The notes under the pieces are model-generated. The model was not told where the DNA came from. It saw nothing but the letters and a program-made list of their open reading frames with translations, and ran no database searches. Source: Nocardioides malaquae (lineage in GTDB: Bacteria > Actinomycetota > Actinomycetes > Propionibacteriales > Nocardioidaceae). From it: a DNA stretch of 64,000 bases. Within the stretch, counting starts at the first letter, position 1, and each line of letters begins with the position of its first letter. The stretch lies in the NCBI RefSeq assembly GCF_015070385.1, contig NZ_JADCSA010000002.1, positions 124,001 to 188,000 of the forward strand. The letters run 5' to 3'. The position numbers and the translations under genes are program-made. Of the stretch, positions 41,987-51,268 are shown piece after piece.

Positions 41987-43364
41987 GCGCGGCCTTCTCG
42001 TAGGAGGCGGGCAGCAGGTGGTCGTCGTGGAAGGCGAAGGCGCGCTCCACAACCACGTCGTCGACCAGGCAGGCCGCGACCTCCGGGTCGGCGAGGAAGG
42101 GGTGGCCCACCCAGTCGGGGTGGCGCTGGGTCAGCGTCAACGCGGCCCGGCACTCGTCGGGCTCGCCGACGCACTCGAAGGGCTTCATGCGTCCGCCGGC
42201 GTTGAGCAGCTCCATGAAGCCCTCGCGCTGCGCCGGGTCGGCGAAGAGGTCGCGGCCCCCGAAGATCGCCTCGAGCTCCGCGCGGGGCACGAAGGGGGAG
42301 AGGCAGAGGAAGACGAAGTGGCACTTGGGGCACTCGCCGCACCACAGCCGCCGCCGGGAGGGGTCGAGGTGGAAGGCGCGGTTGCAGCTCGTGAAGACCG
42401 GGTGGTAGTCGCGCAGCTGGCCGAAGCGGCGCATGATCGCCAGCTCGGTCAGCGGGCGGAGGAAGGAGAAGTAGCGGGCCGCGCCCCCGGCGGCGGCCTC
42501 GGCCAGGAGACGTTCGAACTCGATGCCCTTCGACCACTGGTGGTTGACCTCGACGCCCTGCCAGGTGACGTTGCCGAAGGAGGAGGAGGCCTCGTTGCTG
42601 AAGACCACCGCGTCGAGCCCCAGACGCTCGGCCACGAGCAGTCCGACGACCGAGTTCACGGCGGTGACCGGGACGTGACCGTTGAGGGCCCCGGCGTCGT
42701 TGAGCGCGAAGAGGGCGGGGTCGAGACGTCGGCGCGCCACCACCAGGGGCAGGCCGGCAGCCCGGGCCGTGGCCTCGATGGGGGCGTAGGAGTTGACCGA
42801 GAAGAGGGTGGGCTCCACACCGGTGGCCGGGCCCATCGCGCGCAGCGCCTCGATCGTCACCACCGAGTCCTTGCCTCCCCCCACCGCGACCAGCGGCCGG
42901 ACCGGGTCGCCGGCGGAGTCCTCCACCGGTGCGACCTCGTCGAGGTCGGGTGCCTCGATGGTGGGGGTGAGCGCGCGGGGCACGTCGTTGCGGAAGGCGA
43001 ACTCGCCGAGGCCGTGGCCGATCACCGCGGTCAGGAAGCGCCGCTCGAGTGGGGTGAGGCCGTCCGGCACGGCGATCGTGGCAGGCACGCACGCCTTGTA
43101 GTAGCTCGGCGCCGCGGCCAGCGCGAGCAGGCGCAGCAGCCGCGCGGAGGGCGTACGCGCCCCGTCGGCGTCGCTCGACCCGGCTGACTCGTCCGGCCCG
43201 TGGGGGCTGTCGGGCAGCGTGACGTGCTCGGTGAGCTCGAGCGTGCGGTCACCGTCGAGCTCGCGGTAGCGGTAGCGCAACGCGATCTCTCCGGACGCGT
43301 CGGCCTCGGGCGTCAGGACCTCGAGGACGAGCGACTCCGGGGACGTCGACAGGACCCAACTCAT
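41973..43364 (-). CDS. murL: MurL-type UDP-MurNAc-L-Ala-L-Glu epimerase
   Basis: Encodes 463 residues. A PP-loop-like ATP site LVAVGGGKDSVVTIEAL (about 158-174) lies in the middle, followed by VVFSNEASSSFGN, NHQWSKGIEFE, TSCNRAF and a CGECPKC knuckle (342-348). This matches my recollection of MurL, described in Xanthomonas and some actinobacteria. MurL epimerises the L-Glu of UDP-MurNAc-L-Ala-L-Glu to D-Glu using ATP. The immediate murD2 neighbour strongly supports it. TATGCT lies 7 nt before the ATG on the minus strand. Confidence 0.82.
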   Translation of the reverse strand: MSWVLSTSPESLVLEVLTPEADASGEIALRYRYRELDGDRTLELTEHVTLPDSPHGPDESAGSSDADGARTPSARLLRLLALAAAPSYYKACVPATIAVPDGLTPLERRFLTAVIGHGLGEFAFRNDVPRALTPTIEAPDLDEVAPVEDSAGDPVRPLVAVGGGKDSVVTIEALRAMGPATGVEPTLFSVNSYAPIEATARAAGLPLVVARRRLDPALFALNDAGALNGHVPVTAVNSVVGLLVAERLGLDAVVFSNEASSSFGNVTWQGVEVNHQWSKGIEFERLLAEAAAGGAARYFSFLRPLTELAIMRRFGQLRDYHPVFTSCNRAFHLDPSRRRLWCGECPKCHFVFLCLSPFVPRAELEAIFGGRDLFADPAQREGFMELLNAGGRMKPFECVGEPDECRAALTLTQRHPDWVGHPFLADPEVAACLVDDVVVERAFAFHDDHLLPASYEKAARALL

Positions 43365-43423
43365 GGGCGCCAGCATACGACCGGGGCATCGGCGGCCCTC
43401 GGGCCTTGGGCACAATGGCGCCC

Positions 43424-44467
43424 ATGCCCACGACTGCCAAGACCAACGCCGGCAACTTCTTCGAGGACTTCACCGTCGGACAGGTGATCGAGCACGCGAC
43501 GCCGCGCACCGTCACCGAGGGTGACCGCGCGCTCTACGGGGCGCTCTACCCGACCCGTTTCGCCCTGCCGTCGTCGGCGGAGTTCGCCGCCTCCGTCGGT
43601 CTGCGCGGCGCTCCGGTGGAGGAGCTCATCGCCTTCCACGTCGGCTTCGGCAAGACCGTGCCCGACGTCTCGCTCAACGCGGTGGCCAACCTGGGCTACG
43701 CCGAGTGCCGCTTCCGCGAGCCCGTCGTCGCCGGCGACACCCTCTCGACCACCTCCGAGGTGATCGGGCTGAAGGAGAACTCCAACGGGCGGACCGGCGT
43801 CGTCTACGTGCGCTCCACCGCGAAGAACCAGCGTGACGAGGTCGCCGTCGAGTGGTGCCGCTGGGTGATGGTGCACAAGCGCGACTCCTCCGCGCCGGCC
43901 CCCGAGCCGGTGGTGCCCGACCTGGCCAAGGTCGTGGCCGTCGACGACCTCGTGGTGCCGGAGGGGCTCGACTTCACCTCCTACGACTTCACCGCGGCGG
44001 GCGAGCCGCACCGGTTCGACGACTACGCCGTCGGCGAGAAGATCGACCATGTCGACGGGGTCACGCTGAGCGACGCCGAGCACATGATGGCGACCCGGCT
44101 GTGGCAGAACACCGCGAAGGTGCACTTCAACACCCAGGCGCGTCCCGACGGCAACCGCCTGATCTACGGCGGCCACATCATCTCGATGGCCCGCGCGCTG
44201 TCGTTCAACGGCCTGGCCAACGCGCAGCTGATCGCCGCCATCAACGCCGGCGCGCACACCGCCCCGGCCTTCGCCGGCGACACCGTCTACGCCTGGTCGG
44301 AGGTCCTCGACAAGGCCGAGACGTCGGCCCCCGGCGTGGGCGCCCTGCGTCTGCGGCTGGTCGCGACCCGCGGCCGCGACGAGTCGATGACCCTGCGCGG
44401 TGAGGACGGCAAGTACGCCGAGGGCGTGCTGCTCGACCTCGACTACTGGGCGTTCGTGCCGCGGTGA
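43424..44467 (+). CDS. mch: MaoC-family hydratase, probably mesaconyl-CoA hydratase
   Basis: Encodes 347 residues in a double-hotdog MaoC arrangement. The N-terminus TNAGNFFEDFTVGQVIEHATPRTVTEGD, the FHVGFGKTVPDVSLNAVANLGYA segment and VIGLKENSNGRTGVVYVRS fit mesaconyl-C1-CoA hydratase of the ethylmalonyl-CoA pathway (about 343 residues). A second MaoC unit follows (NTAKVHFN, GGHIISMARALSFNGL). If correct, it interconverts mesaconyl-CoA and methylmalyl-CoA. CACAAT lies 7 nt before ATG 43424. Its stop overlaps the ankyrin gene (GTGA). Confidence 0.78.
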   Translation: MPTTAKTNAGNFFEDFTVGQVIEHATPRTVTEGDRALYGALYPTRFALPSSAEFAASVGLRGAPVEELIAFHVGFGKTVPDVSLNAVANLGYAECRFREPVVAGDTLSTTSEVIGLKENSNGRTGVVYVRSTAKNQRDEVAVEWCRWVMVHKRDSSAPAPEPVVPDLAKVVAVDDLVVPEGLDFTSYDFTAAGEPHRFDDYAVGEKIDHVDGVTLSDAEHMMATRLWQNTAKVHFNTQARPDGNRLIYGGHIISMARALSFNGLANAQLIAAINAGAHTAPAFAGDTVYAWSEVLDKAETSAPGVGALRLRLVATRGRDESMTLRGEDGKYAEGVLLDLDYWAFVPR

Positions 44468-44829
44468 CCACGGGGGCCGAGTGGAAGGACATGTTCCACG
44501 CCGCTCGTGACGGCGACGTGGAGATGGTCCGCTTCCAGCTGGACGCGGGTGTCGACGTCGACTACGCCCACCCCGAGATGCAGTCGACCGCGCTGGTGGA
44601 GGCCTGCCTGGGCGGCCACCGCGAGGTCGCCCACCTGCTGCTCGACCGCGGCGCCGACCCGACGTTGGCCTCCGACATGGAGGAGTGCACGCCGATCGAG
44701 GCGGCGCGGCGCAGTGGCCTCGACGACGTGGTCCTGAGGCTGCGCTCCCTGGGCGCGCAGGAGCCGCCGCCTCCCGCGAAGCCCAGGGGACCGGTCGTCC
44801 GGTGGCTGTCCCGGATCTCGGGCCGGTGA
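44464..44829 (+). CDS. ankyrin-repeat protein
   Basis: Encodes 121 residues with two to three ankyrin repeats: MFHAARDGDVEMVRFQLDAGVDVDY, TALVEACLGGHREVAHLLLDRGADP and TPIEAARRSGLDDVVLRL. A proline-rich linker and basic tail follow. Ankyrin repeats bind proteins; the partner is unknown. Four-base overlap with the hydratase gene implies coupled translation. Confidence 0.82.
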   Translation: MTTGAEWKDMFHAARDGDVEMVRFQLDAGVDVDYAHPEMQSTALVEACLGGHREVAHLLLDRGADPTLASDMEECTPIEAARRSGLDDVVLRLRSLGAQEPPPPAKPRGPVVRWLSRISGR

Positions 44830-44871
44830 CCCGGTGACCCGTGCCGCAGCCGCACCTGTGACCATGGCCCC

Positions 44872-45165
44872 ATGACCGACGAGAAGGCCCTCGCCGAGCT
44901 GCACCGCCTGCGTGCCAGCATCGACAACCTCGACGCTGCGCTCGTGCACCTGCTTGCCGAGCGGTTCAAGTGCACCCAGCGGGTGGGCGAGCTCAAGGCC
45001 TCCGCCGACATGCCGCCCGCCGACCCGGCGCGCGAGGAGTTCCAGATCCAGCGGTTGCGTGGGCTCGCCGAGAGCTCGGGGCTGGACCCTCAGTTCGCGG
45101 AGAAGATCCTGGGGCTGATCATCGAGCAGGTCATCCGCAACCACCAGTCGCTGCGGGAGAAGTGA
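44872..45165 (+). CDS. chorismate mutase, AroQ class
   Basis: Encodes 97 residues, all helical. The AroQ pattern is visible: LHRLRASIDNLDAALVHLLAERFKCTQRVGELKA, then IQRLRGLAESSGLDPQFAEKILGLIIEQVIRNHQ. It converts chorismate to prephenate for Phe and Tyr. The single-domain cytosolic form has no signal peptide. aroA lies 11 kb away on the other strand. Confidence 0.88.
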   Translation: MTDEKALAELHRLRASIDNLDAALVHLLAERFKCTQRVGELKASADMPPADPAREEFQIQRLRGLAESSGLDPQFAEKILGLIIEQVIRNHQSLREK

Positions 45166-45169
45166 GGGG

Positions 45170-46219
45170 TCACACCTCGATGTGGTCCTGGGGTGACTCC
45201 ATGTCACCCGCCTCGTACTCGTCGAGCGCTCGCTCGGTGTAGGCGCGGCCCACCTCGACCATCTCGGCGCCCCGGTGGAAGTCGAGGGTGCGGCAGATGT
45301 CCTTCGGCATCGTGATCATCACGTCGGGCGGATAGCTGGCCATCCGGTAGCGGGTCACCACACTCTGCAGGGTGTCGAGCGAGAGCTCCATGACGCTCAG
45401 CATGCCCAGGTCCGGCGGCAGGCTGTCGAACCCCTCGTCGGCCGTCTCCGGAGCCGGGACGCCGGCGGGTTCGTCGGTCGCCTCCGGGTCGTGGTCGGCC
45501 TCGGAGCGTCGGGCGCTCAGCCACGACGTGAGCCGTCGACCGGTCTCGTTGTCGAAGACCTGCGAGGCGGTACGCCGCAGGCGCTCCTGCCACTCCGCGA
45601 CGGGACGGGGGTCGGCGGACTCCCGCACCCGCCCGAGCCGGGCGGAGGGGTCGCGCGGCGTGCCGTTGACGTTGACGGCGACGACGAGGTCGACGTCCAG
45701 GCCTGAGAGCGGGGCGATCGGCACGGGGTTCACCATGGCGCCGTCGGCGAGCAGTCGGCCGTTGAGCATGACCGGGGTGATGAAGCTCGGCAGCGCGATC
45801 GACGCGCGCACCGCCATGTCGACCGGCCCCTCCTGGAACCAGACCTCCTTGCGGTTGAGCAGGTCGGTGGCCACCGCGGTGAAGGGGATCGGGAGATCCT
45901 CGATGCGCACCCCGTCGAGCAGCTCCGAGACGCGCGCCATGACCCGCTCGCCCTTGATCGCCCCGGGGGAGCGCAGGGCTGGGTCGAGCAGGCGGATGAC
46001 GTCGCGCTGGGTGAGGGCGGTGACCCACTGCTCATACTCCTGGAGCCTGCCCTTGGCGTAGAGCGCCGCGATGACCGACCCCATCGAGGTGCCTGCGATG
46101 CCGACGACCTCGTAGCCCCGCTCCTCGAGCACCCGCATCACTCCCATGTGGGCATAACCGCGGGCTCCGCCTCCACCCAGGGCCAGCGCGACACGGGTGG
46201 GGCGGGCTTCGTCGTCCAT
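45170..46219 (-). CDS. patatin-like phospholipase / serine esterase
   Basis: Encodes 349 residues. The oxyanion loop LALGGGGARGYAHMGV, the nucleophile GTSMGS and the dyad Asp in LADGAMVNPVP identify the patatin family. An acidic insertion (about 235-275) precedes the C-terminal helices. It probably cleaves acyl esters of membrane lipids. TAGCAT lies 6 nt before the ATG on the minus strand and no ribosome site is seen. Confidence 0.86.
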   Translation of the reverse strand: MDDEARPTRVALALGGGGARGYAHMGVMRVLEERGYEVVGIAGTSMGSVIAALYAKGRLQEYEQWVTALTQRDVIRLLDPALRSPGAIKGERVMARVSELLDGVRIEDLPIPFTAVATDLLNRKEVWFQEGPVDMAVRASIALPSFITPVMLNGRLLADGAMVNPVPIAPLSGLDVDLVVAVNVNGTPRDPSARLGRVRESADPRPVAEWQERLRRTASQVFDNETGRRLTSWLSARRSEADHDPEATDEPAGVPAPETADEGFDSLPPDLGMLSVMELSLDTLQSVVTRYRMASYPPDVMITMPKDICRTLDFHRGAEMVEVGRAYTERALDEYEAGDMESPQDHIEV

Positions 46220-46314
46220 GGTGCGATGCTAGCCAGCGGGCGGCGACGCCGGCGCCGCCGAGTAGGTTGGAGCCGACGCGAAGCCTCCGCGTCGCGCCGT
46301 CAGGAAGGTCTCCG

Positions 46315-47991
46315 ATGAACCACCCCGCCCCGGCCTGGGCCCAGTCGTACGCTCCCGGTGTCCCGCTCACGCTGACCTACGGGGAGCGCACGGTGCTCGA
46401 CCTCTTCGAGGGATCGGTGCGTGAGCACGGCGAGCGTCCGGCGCTCGACTTCTTCGGTCGCACGACCACCTACGCCGACACGCACGCCGCCGTGCTGCGG
46501 GTGGCCGAGGGGCTGCGACGCCTCGGCGTGGGCCCCGGCGACAACGTCGCCCTCGTGATGCCCAACTGCCCGCAGAACGTGATCGCCTTCCTGGCGGTGC
46601 TGCGACTGGGGGCGACCGTCGTCGAGCACAACCCCCTCTACACCGCGAGCGAGCTCCGCGGCCCCTTCGCCGACCACGGCGCCACGGTCGCGGTGGTCTG
46701 GGACAAGGTGGCCGACGTCGTCGGCTCGTTGAAGGGCGACTGCGCCCTCGAGCACGTCGTCTCCGTGGACATGACCCAGGAGCTGCCGCTGACCAAGCGC
46801 CTCCTGCTCCGCCTGCCGATCGCGAAGGCGCGAGCCTCCCGGGCCCAGCTGCACGCGCCCGCCCCGGGCACCGTGCCGTGGCGGGACCTGCTCGCCTCCG
46901 CACCGTTGGACGAGTCGCACCCGCGCCCGGTCGCCGACGACGTCGCCCTGATGCTCTACACCTCCGGCACCACCGGCACCCCCAAGGGTGTGCCGCTGCG
47001 CCACCGCAACCTGGTCGCCAACGTCGTGCAGGGACAGGCGTGGGTCTCCGGCATGGTGCCCGGGCAGGAGTCGGTCCTCGTGGCGCTGCCGCTCTTCCAC
47101 GCCTACGGGGTGACGGTCAGCGTGCTGCTCGGCCTGTCGGTGGCCGCCAAGCTCGTGCTGCTGCCCAAGCCGGAGATCCCGCTGGTCATGGAGGCGATCA
47201 AGCGCGAGGTGCCGTCGTTCGTGCCAGCCGTGCCGCCGCTCTACCAGAAGATCGTCGACGAGGCGGAGCGCAGCGGCGTCTCCATCCGAGGCATCAAGTG
47301 GTCGCTCTCGGGCGCCATGGCCCTGCAGGCGCCGCTGGTCGAGCGCTGGGAGGCCGCGACCGGCGGGCTGCTGGTGGAGGGTTACGGCCTGACCGAGACC
47401 TCACCGGTCGTCGTGGGCAACCCGATGTCGAAGGGACGGCGTCCGGGGTCGATCGGCGTCCCCTTCCCCGACACCGAGGTCCGCATCGTCGACCCCGAGG
47501 ATCCTGCCCGTGAGGTGCCGCTGGGGGAGCGCGGCGAGCTGCTCGTGCGCGGCCCGCAGGTCTTCGATGGCTACAAGGACCTGCCCGAGGAGACTCGTGC
47601 GGCGTTCCACGACGGATGGTTCCGCACGGGTGACATCGTCACGATGGCGCCCGACGGCTTCCTCACCGTGGTCGACCGGATCAAGGAGGTCGTCATCACC
47701 GGCGGCTTCAACGTCTACCCCTCCGAGGTCGAGGCCGCGCTGCGGCGCCACCCGTCCGTCGGTGACGCGGCGGTCGTGGGCGTGCGTACGCCGGAGGGCG
47801 CCGAGGAGGTCGTCGCCGCGGTCGTGGTGGCCGACGGCGCCGAGCTCGACCCCGACGACGTACGCCGGTTCCTGCGCGGGGAGCTGACGCCCTACAAGGT
47901 GCCGCGCCGCGTGGTGGCGGTGGAGGAGCTGCCGACCAACCCGATGGGCAAGGTGCTGCGGCGCGAGGTCGCGGAGCTGCTCCAGGGCTGA
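46315..47991 (+). CDS. long-chain fatty-acid--CoA ligase
   Basis: Encodes 558 residues of the adenylate-forming family. The AMP-binding P-loop is LMLYTSGTTGTPKGVPL; GYGLTETSPVV, GWFRTGDIV, DRIKEVVITGGFNVYPSEVE and the C-terminal catalytic lysine in NPMGKVLRRE follow. This is the FadD pattern: fatty acid plus ATP and CoA gives acyl-CoA. Chain length is not readable. AGGAAGG precedes the ATG. Confidence 0.9.
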   Translation: MNHPAPAWAQSYAPGVPLTLTYGERTVLDLFEGSVREHGERPALDFFGRTTTYADTHAAVLRVAEGLRRLGVGPGDNVALVMPNCPQNVIAFLAVLRLGATVVEHNPLYTASELRGPFADHGATVAVVWDKVADVVGSLKGDCALEHVVSVDMTQELPLTKRLLLRLPIAKARASRAQLHAPAPGTVPWRDLLASAPLDESHPRPVADDVALMLYTSGTTGTPKGVPLRHRNLVANVVQGQAWVSGMVPGQESVLVALPLFHAYGVTVSVLLGLSVAAKLVLLPKPEIPLVMEAIKREVPSFVPAVPPLYQKIVDEAERSGVSIRGIKWSLSGAMALQAPLVERWEAATGGLLVEGYGLTETSPVVVGNPMSKGRRPGSIGVPFPDTEVRIVDPEDPAREVPLGERGELLVRGPQVFDGYKDLPEETRAAFHDGWFRTGDIVTMAPDGFLTVVDRIKEVVITGGFNVYPSEVEAALRRHPSVGDAAVVGVRTPEGAEEVVAAVVVADGAELDPDDVRRFLRGELTPYKVPRRVVAVEELPTNPMGKVLRREVAELLQG

Positions 47992-48007
47992 CGGCCGGTC
48001 AGAGCGG

Positions 48008-49504
48008 TCAGGGCAGGAGGCGGGCGCGCAGTCGCACCCGCAGGGCGCCCACCGGGTCGCCTCCGCACGACCACCCGCTGTTGCCACCGCAGTTGCGGTG
48101 GGCGGCCCCGCTGTGACTGGTCAGCACCACGACGTGGCGCACGCGTCCGCCCCGCACGTTGACCCGCACGACGGCGCGTCCGGCCCGGCCGACGGGCACC
48201 CGACGCAGCCCCACCCGACCGTCCTTGCGGTGCACCAGCACCTGGATGCGCGCATGCTGGCGCCGAGTGGTGCGCAGGTCGAGCCGGAGCAGACGCTGCG
48301 ACCGGTCCCGCGCGCCGACGCGGAGCCGGAGGCTGTGGGAGCTCAGGTGCGGCAGCCAGGCCGCGCGCCGCACCGAGGGCGTACGCCGCCCGACGTGGGC
48401 GCGTGCGGTCACGGCCGCCCGGGGGAAGGACGCCCCGCCGGTGTAGTGCCGCGCGGGCCGGAAGTTGGCGCGCACGAAGTCGGCGTAGAGCCGGGGCCAG
48501 GCGTCGCCGCGGGCGGCGAAGTGGCGTCCCACGCCCTGGACCGACCACTCGTCGCGAGCCCCCGGGGAGGCGTCGAGACGTTCCCAGATCTGGCGCACGG
48601 CGTCGATCCCGCCGCGTTGGGCGAGGAACTGCACGAAGATCCAGTTGCCGTAGCTGGAGGTGACCGAGTCCAGGGGCAGCGTCGGGCGTCCCACCTGGCC
48701 CTGGGCGAGGAACTGGCGGTTGTCCCGCACGCGGGCGAAGACCTGGGCCTCGGCCCAGGTCGCGGACGCCTCCATGAACCACCGGTCCTCGCCCACGTCG
48801 TAGTTGAACTGCACGGCGTGGAAGAACTCGTGCGCCGCGGTCGCCGCCAGCGCGTCGCTGGGGGAGGCGCCCAGCTGCGCCATGTCGTTGTCGAGGACGC
48901 AGAAGGCGGTCGCGCGGGCGTGGTGGCCCGGCGCGAGCTCCTCGGGCGCGCAGAAGCCGTAGAGCTCCCCCTGGGAGGAGAGGTCGGCGAGGTAGACGTC
49001 GAACCGGGCGTCGCCGCCTGCGGAGCCGTCCGGGGCGGGAGCCCGGTAGCCCAGCTGCTCGACCAGACGGGTCCACGCCGCCTCGACCGCGGTGAGGGTC
49101 GCCGAGGCCCAGGCGGGCGCCGCGGCGTGGCGTCCGGTCTCGACGTGGGTGACGCAGAGGCGTGCGGTGCAGGATCGGCGCGGGGTCAGCTCGCCGGGGT
49201 AGCGCCACGCCTCCGGGGCGTGGGGGTCGGACGGGCGGGCCAGCAGGCCGCGGGCCCGGCGTCGGTCGGTGGCCGCCAACGCGCTCCGTGAGAGCCACAG
49301 GTCGCGCAGCGCCAGGGTCAGGTCCTGCTCGTCGCGGTGGGCGTGGGCACCCGGGGTCGTGGCAAGGCTCGACTCGACTGCCGCCAGCACGCTCGGCGCG
49401 GGGCGGCCCTCCCCGGGCGCGCCGGCCGCGGGCCCCGTCGTCGGGGCGGGCAGGAGCAGGGCGACGAGCAGCAGGGCGAGGAGCGTGACCCCCCGGTGGT
49501 TCAC
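48008..49504 (-). CDS. secreted metalloprotease-like protein (MXAN_6640 type)
   Basis: Encodes 498 residues. An N-terminal signal peptide (LLALLLVALLLPAPTTG) is followed by a mature domain with AATAAHEFFHAVQFNYD near 220-236, an HExxH zinc site, and a downstream FMEASATWAEAQV glutamate. This is the MXAN_6640-type putative metalloprotease pattern. The C-terminal part (from about 370) is basic and beta-rich (RVNVRGGRVRHVVVLTSHSG) with cysteines at the end. It is exported; substrate unknown. It starts one base after the cytidylyltransferase gene. Confidence 0.72.
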   Translation of the reverse strand: MNHRGVTLLALLLVALLLPAPTTGPAAGAPGEGRPAPSVLAAVESSLATTPGAHAHRDEQDLTLALRDLWLSRSALAATDRRRARGLLARPSDPHAPEAWRYPGELTPRRSCTARLCVTHVETGRHAAAPAWASATLTAVEAAWTRLVEQLGYRAPAPDGSAGGDARFDVYLADLSSQGELYGFCAPEELAPGHHARATAFCVLDNDMAQLGASPSDALAATAAHEFFHAVQFNYDVGEDRWFMEASATWAEAQVFARVRDNRQFLAQGQVGRPTLPLDSVTSSYGNWIFVQFLAQRGGIDAVRQIWERLDASPGARDEWSVQGVGRHFAARGDAWPRLYADFVRANFRPARHYTGGASFPRAAVTARAHVGRRTPSVRRAAWLPHLSSHSLRLRVGARDRSQRLLRLDLRTTRRQHARIQVLVHRKDGRVGLRRVPVGRAGRAVVRVNVRGGRVRHVVVLTSHSGAAHRNCGGNSGWSCGGDPVGALRVRLRARLLP

Positions 49505-49505
49505 C

Positions 49506-49901
49506 TCAGAGCTCGGCGATGTGCTCGATGATCGCGGTGGTGGAGATCGCCGGGGTGCGGGGCAGGTAGACCACCTCGCACACGTCCTCGAACTCGTCGA
49601 ACCTGCCGGCCCAGTCGTCGCCCATCACGAGCACGTCGGCGCCGTGCTCGACGATGTAGTCCCGCTTCTGCTCCAGGCTCTCCTCGACGAAGACGTCGTC
49701 GACGACCCGCAGCGCCTTGACGATGGCCAGACGCTCGGCCTCGCTGAAGACGGGGGTGCGTCCCTTCTTCCGCATGTTGAGCTCGTCGGCGGAGACACCC
49801 ACCACCAACCGGTCGCCCAGGGCAGCGGCCCGCTCGAGGATGCGCAGGTGGCCGACGTGGAAGACGTCGAAGGTGCCGAAGGTGAGGACGGTGCGAGGCA
49901 T
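49506..49901 (-). CDS. cytidylyltransferase-like protein (TagD/GCT family)
   Basis: Encodes 131 residues. TFGTFDVFHVGHLRILERA (HxGH nucleotide site), GVSADELNMRKKGRTPVFS and the C-terminal PAISTTAIIEHI correspond to glycerol-3-phosphate cytidylyltransferase-type enzymes. Those make CDP-glycerol and related activated alcohols; the substrate here is uncertain. I start at ATG 49901 because CAGAAT lies 7 nt upstream on the minus strand; ATG 49910 is the alternative. Confidence 0.8.
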   Translation of the reverse strand: MPRTVLTFGTFDVFHVGHLRILERAAALGDRLVVGVSADELNMRKKGRTPVFSEAERLAIVKALRVVDDVFVEESLEQKRDYIVEHGADVLVMGDDWAGRFDEFEDVCEVVYLPRTPAISTTAIIEHIAEL

Positions 49902-49939
49902 GACGGGCATTCTGGCATGCGCAGGGCAGGATGGAGACG

Positions 49940-51220
49940 ATGAGAGAGACCGCCACGCCCCCGCTGCAGATCGTGACCCCTGCCCCGGAGGCAGACGCCC
50001 AACGTCGCCGAGGCCTGAACCGGATGCGTGCCGTGGCCACCGGTCTGCTCGCCTTCGCCGCCGTGGTCTACCTGGCCACGCTCGGGCAGGAGGGGTTCTG
50101 GGGCTACGTCAACGCGGGCGCCGAGGCCTCGATGGTCGGGGCGATCGCCGACTGGTTCGCCGTGACGGCGCTCTTCCGGCACCCGTTGGGCCTGCCGATC
50201 CCGCACACCGCGCTGGTGCCGCGCCGCAAGGACGAGCTGGGGCGGGGCCTGCAGGAGTTCGTGGGCGAGAACTTCCTGCAGGAGGAGATCGTCCGCGACC
50301 GGGTCGGGGCGGCGGAGATCTCGATGCGGGTGGGGGAGTGGCTGGGCGAGGAGGCGCACGCCCGCCGGGTGGTCGACGAGGTCAGCGAGGTGGCAGCGCT
50401 GGGGCTGGCGAAGGTGCGGGACGAGCACGTCGTCGAGCTGGTCACCCACGGACTGATCCCGCGCTTCCGCGACGAACCGATCGCGCCGCTCGCCGGCAGC
50501 CTGCTCACCGAGGTGGTGCGCGACGGCGTCCACAACGGACTGGTCGACCTGGGCGTCGTCGAGCTGCACCGCTGGCTGGTGGAGAACCCCGACACCTTCG
50601 AGGAGGTGCTCGCCGAACGGGCCCCGTGGTGGGCGCCGCAGCGGGTGAGCGAGTTCGTCACGGCGCGCGCACACATCGAGGCGCTGCGGTGGCTCGAGGA
50701 CATCCGCGACGACCCCCACCACCACGCCCGTGAGGCGTTGGACTCGATGCTCACGCAGCTCGCCCGCGACCTGCTGGAGGACCCGGCCACCCAGGAGCGC
50801 GCCGAGGGCCTGAAGAACCGCCTGCTCGAGCACCCCCAGGTCGCGACCACGGTGGTGTCACTGTGGAACGCGCTGCGGCGGGCCACCCTAGCGTCGCTGC
50901 GCGACCCGGACGGAGCCGTACGCCAGCGCGCGTTGACCGAGCTGCTGCGTCTCGGTGGTCTGCTGCGCACCGACGCGAGCGTGCGCGAGCGTCTCGACAC
51001 CATGGCCGCGGACGCGGCGGTCTTCCTGGTGGGGCGCTACGGCGCCGAGGTGACGGAGGTGATCACCCACACCATCGAGCGGTGGGACGGCAAGGAGGCC
51101 TCCGACAAGATCGAGCTCCACGTGGGCCGTGACCTGCAGTTCATCCGCATCAACGGCACCGTGGTGGGCGGCATCGTGGGCCTGCTCATTCACGCCGTCA
51201 GCCAGCTGCTCGGCCACTGA
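49940..51220 (+). CDS. DUF445 membrane protein
   Basis: Encodes 426 residues. One N-terminal helix (VATGLLAFAAVVYLATL) is followed by NAGAEASMVGAIADWFAVTALFRHPLGLPIPHTALVPRRKDE, the DUF445 signature. A long helical soluble part follows, then a second helix at the end (VVGGIVGLLIHAVSQLL). Both ends are membrane-linked. Function unknown (YjiN family). ATG 49931 is an alternative start. Confidence 0.86.
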   Translation: MRETATPPLQIVTPAPEADAQRRRGLNRMRAVATGLLAFAAVVYLATLGQEGFWGYVNAGAEASMVGAIADWFAVTALFRHPLGLPIPHTALVPRRKDELGRGLQEFVGENFLQEEIVRDRVGAAEISMRVGEWLGEEAHARRVVDEVSEVAALGLAKVRDEHVVELVTHGLIPRFRDEPIAPLAGSLLTEVVRDGVHNGLVDLGVVELHRWLVENPDTFEEVLAERAPWWAPQRVSEFVTARAHIEALRWLEDIRDDPHHHAREALDSMLTQLARDLLEDPATQERAEGLKNRLLEHPQVATTVVSLWNALRRATLASLRDPDGAVRQRALTELLRLGGLLRTDASVRERLDTMAADAAVFLVGRYGAEVTEVITHTIERWDGKEASDKIELHVGRDLQFIRINGTVVGGIVGLLIHAVSQLLGH

Positions 51221-51268
51221 TCCGGCCTGCGGGGCCCGTCGGAGAGGCCCACCTGCGAGACTGGCCCC

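Noticed and set aside
41973-43364. MurL-like gene as a tRNA thiolation or asparagine-synthase-like PP-loop enzyme
   Set aside because: The GGGKDS loop alone would allow it, but the tight overlap with a MurD ligase and the CGECPKC region favour MurL.
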